A stretch of DNA of 64,000 bases. It comes from Streptomyces endocoffeicus. GTDB lineage: Bacteria > Actinomycetota > Actinomycetes > Streptomycetales > Streptomycetaceae. The stretch's first letter is position 1. Every line of letters begins with the position of its first letter. The stretch lies in the NCBI RefSeq assembly GCF_016741935.1, contig NZ_JAERRG010000008.1:310001-374000 (forward strand), in the 5' to 3' direction. The notes under the pieces were generated by a model. It ran no database searches. It was not told the origin of the DNA and saw nothing but the letters and a program-made list of their open reading frames with translations. The position numbers were made by a program, and so were the translations under genes. Below are positions 62,723-64,000 of this stretch, in pieces.

Positions 62723-63053
62723 CGACCACCCACCGGCTGCCCCGGCGGGATCGCATACGGGCCGCTCGGCCCTGTCCCGGCGGAGCTTCGCGGGCCCGCG
62801 AAGCCTGCCGCGGCGCCCGGCGTCCGCGTCCCGGCCACCACCGCGAGGCGGCGGCCCCCGCACCAGAGGCCGCCACGCAGCGACAGGAAGCTCCGCCGGA
62901 CAGGCGCTAAGCGGCCTCGCCGAAGTCCGGTGCGGTTCGGTTGCGCCCCGAAGGGGCGCGGGGCTGTGTCGATGTGCGGCTCCGCCGCGTGGGACCAGCC
63001 ACGACGGCGCCGCAGTCGGCCGACGACGCATCGCGCCACTTCCCGCGGAGCGC
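62723..63053. repeat. Intergenic region with a 20-bp palindrome and a common Streptomyces repeat
   Basis: 331 bp without a gene. GCTTCGCGGGCCCGCGAAGC at 62785-62804 is a perfect palindrome. From about 62941 to 63010 it holds GCGCCCCGAAGGGGCGC (a hairpin, 62943-62959) and then GGGACCAGCCACGACGGCGC. I recall this arrangement as a very frequent intergenic motif in Streptomyces chromosomes. Confidence 0.65.
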
Positions 63054-64000
63054 TCAGCGACGCCAGGGCCCCGTCACGGCGAACGTCGTGCCCGGGGTGT
63101 AGCAGTTCACGTACATCGTGCGGCGGTCCGGCGCGAAGGTGACGCCCGCGAACTCGCCCCACTCCGGCTCCTCCGGTGAGCCAATGTTCTGCCGCCCTCG
63201 CGCCATCGCGTAGACCTCGCCGCGCCGGGTCACCCCGAAGACATGCTGCGCGCCGTTGCCGTCCTCGCAGACCATCAGGCCGCCGCTGGGTGCGAGCGTG
63301 ATGTTGTCGGGGGACTCGCCGGGGAGCTGGACATCCGTCCCGGGGCCGAAGACGATCACCAGCGTGAGGCGTCCGCGGTCGGGGTCGTAGCGCCAGATCT
63401 GGCCGAAGTGGTCGGCCGCCGAGCCGTCCGCGCTCTTGGCGAAGCTGGAGACGAAGTAGACCGACGTACCGCCCCAGTAGCACCCCTCCAGCTTCTGGGC
63501 GTGGGTGATGCCTCCGGGGCCGAAGTCCTGGAAGCGGATGGGGGTTTGGCGGGCGAGCGGGTCGGGGACGTCCACCCACTCGACGCGGTCGAAAGTGGTG
63601 CCCGGCTCCTGGACGGTGGACAGATCGGGCACCCCCGGCACCCGCAGCGCCTGCAGCTCCCCGCCCGCGCGCAGTGAGCCGATGCCGCCGAGCGGCTTCC
63701 TCGGCCGGAAGCGGTAGAAGAGCCCGAAGGGCTTCTCGAAGGCGTCCTCGGTCTCGTAGACGACGCCGCTGCGCGGATCGACCGCGATGGCCTCGTGCTG
63801 GAAGCGGCCCATGGCGGTGAGCGGTACGGCGCCGGTGCGGCGCGGATCGTAGGGGTCGACCTCGAAGATGAAGCCGTGGTCCTTGGTGTAGCCGTTCGTA
63901 CCGGCCCGGTCCTCGGTTTCCTCACAGGTCAGCCACGTGTGCCAGGGGGTGGGGCCGCCCGCGCAGTTGACCGCGGTGCCCGCGATGGCCACTCGCTCGG
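63054..64000 (-). CDS. PhoX-family (DUF839) phosphatase-like protein, 5' end outside window
   Basis: The last 315 codons of a gene that continues beyond base 64000. Motifs of the PhoX/DUF839 beta-propeller fold: NCAGGPTPWHTWLTCEETE at the left, DHGFIFEVDPYDPRRTG, GRFQHEAIAVDPRSGVVYETED, SPDNITLAPSGGLMVCEDG and GVTFAPDRRTMYVNCYTPG. PhoX enzymes are secreted Tat-exported calcium/iron alkaline phosphatases, but many Streptomyces DUF839 proteins have no known activity. The export signal would be in the missing part. Confidence 0.85.
   Translation of the reverse strand, partial: ERVAIAGTAVNCAGGPTPWHTWLTCEETEDRAGTNGYTKDHGFIFEVDPYDPRRTGAVPLTAMGRFQHEAIAVDPRSGVVYETEDAFEKPFGLFYRFRPRKPLGGIGSLRAGGELQALRVPGVPDLSTVQEPGTTFDRVEWVDVPDPLARQTPIRFQDFGPGGITHAQKLEGCYWGGTSVYFVSSFAKSADGSAADHFGQIWRYDPDRGRLTLVIVFGPGTDVQLPGESPDNITLAPSGGLMVCEDGNGAQHVFGVTRRGEVYAMARGRQNIGSPEEPEWGEFAGVTFAPDRRTMYVNCYTPGTTFAVTGPWRR

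Overview
The window is a contiguous piece of a Streptomyces-type chromosome. It has very high GC, many GTG starts, ATGA or GTGA overlaps between genes, and lipoprotein signals typical of the genus. From memory, the gene order follows the S. coelicolor SCO6005 to SCO6045 neighbourhood (ngcEFG, rok7B7, xylFGH, dxs, fadBA, rnd, whiI, DUF3000, hemE, hemG/hemQ, DUF692). I could not run a comparison, so this synteny is recalled, not computed. No tRNA, rRNA, CRISPR array, insertion sequence or phage genes were seen.

Layout. 1-3.5 kb: a 5' portion of a secreted GH92 alpha-mannosidase gene and a small lipoprotein gene. 3.6-12.4 kb: sugar uptake, comprising the chitobiose/GlcNAc transporter ngcEFG (with a DasR-like site upstream), the ROK regulator rok7B7, and the xylose transporter xylFGH with a palindromic candidate operator. 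12.5-18.1 kb: dxs, an APC-family amino-acid permease, a NYN/PIN-like protein and a beta-propeller-like protein. 18.6-25.1 kb: fatty-acid oxidation (fadA-fadB), RNase D, the sporulation regulator WhiI and a DUF3000 protein. 25.2-37.5 kb: coproporphyrin-dependent haem genes hemE, hemG (cgoX) and hemQ (chdC), interrupted by a triplicated-module hypothetical and an aromatic-acid block (FAD disulfide reductase, MFS transporter, IclR regulator, pobA, and a double-IclR regulator).

37.7-48.9 kb: a secreted Tap-like peptidase, two TIGR04222 membrane proteins, a DUF692 (MNIO-type) enzyme, a GT51 penicillin-binding protein with a degenerate transpeptidase domain, a NodB-like secreted protein and a polytopic membrane protein. 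The most interesting unit is 41.0-43.5 kb. There a DUF692 iron-oxidase-like enzyme, fused to a C-terminal partner-like domain, is translationally coupled to a TIGR04222 membrane protein ending in a Gly/Cys-rich tail (7 Cys in about 55 residues). This looks like an enzyme-substrate pair for Cys modification.

49.0-59.8 kb: a membrane molybdopterin oxidoreductase and a partner membrane protein, converging on a four-gene operon (GT2, DUF2064 transferase, methyltransferase, GT87-like mannosyltransferase); a divergent OmpR-type two-component pair; a sugar-nucleotide epimerase and another methyltransferase. 59.9-64 kb: a Pth2-type hydrolase, a two-gene ABC transporter, a 50-residue zinc-ribbon microprotein, and part of a PhoX-family gene.

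Two genome-wide habits show. First, short tandem duplications sit on or just after stop codons at many genes (rok7B7, xylF, the Mo-enzyme, the PBP, the kinase, the epimerase). In-frame minisatellites also expand linkers and N-termini in several proteins. Second, a dispersed GC-rich inverted-repeat element occupies at least four intergenic regions, three of them between convergent genes.
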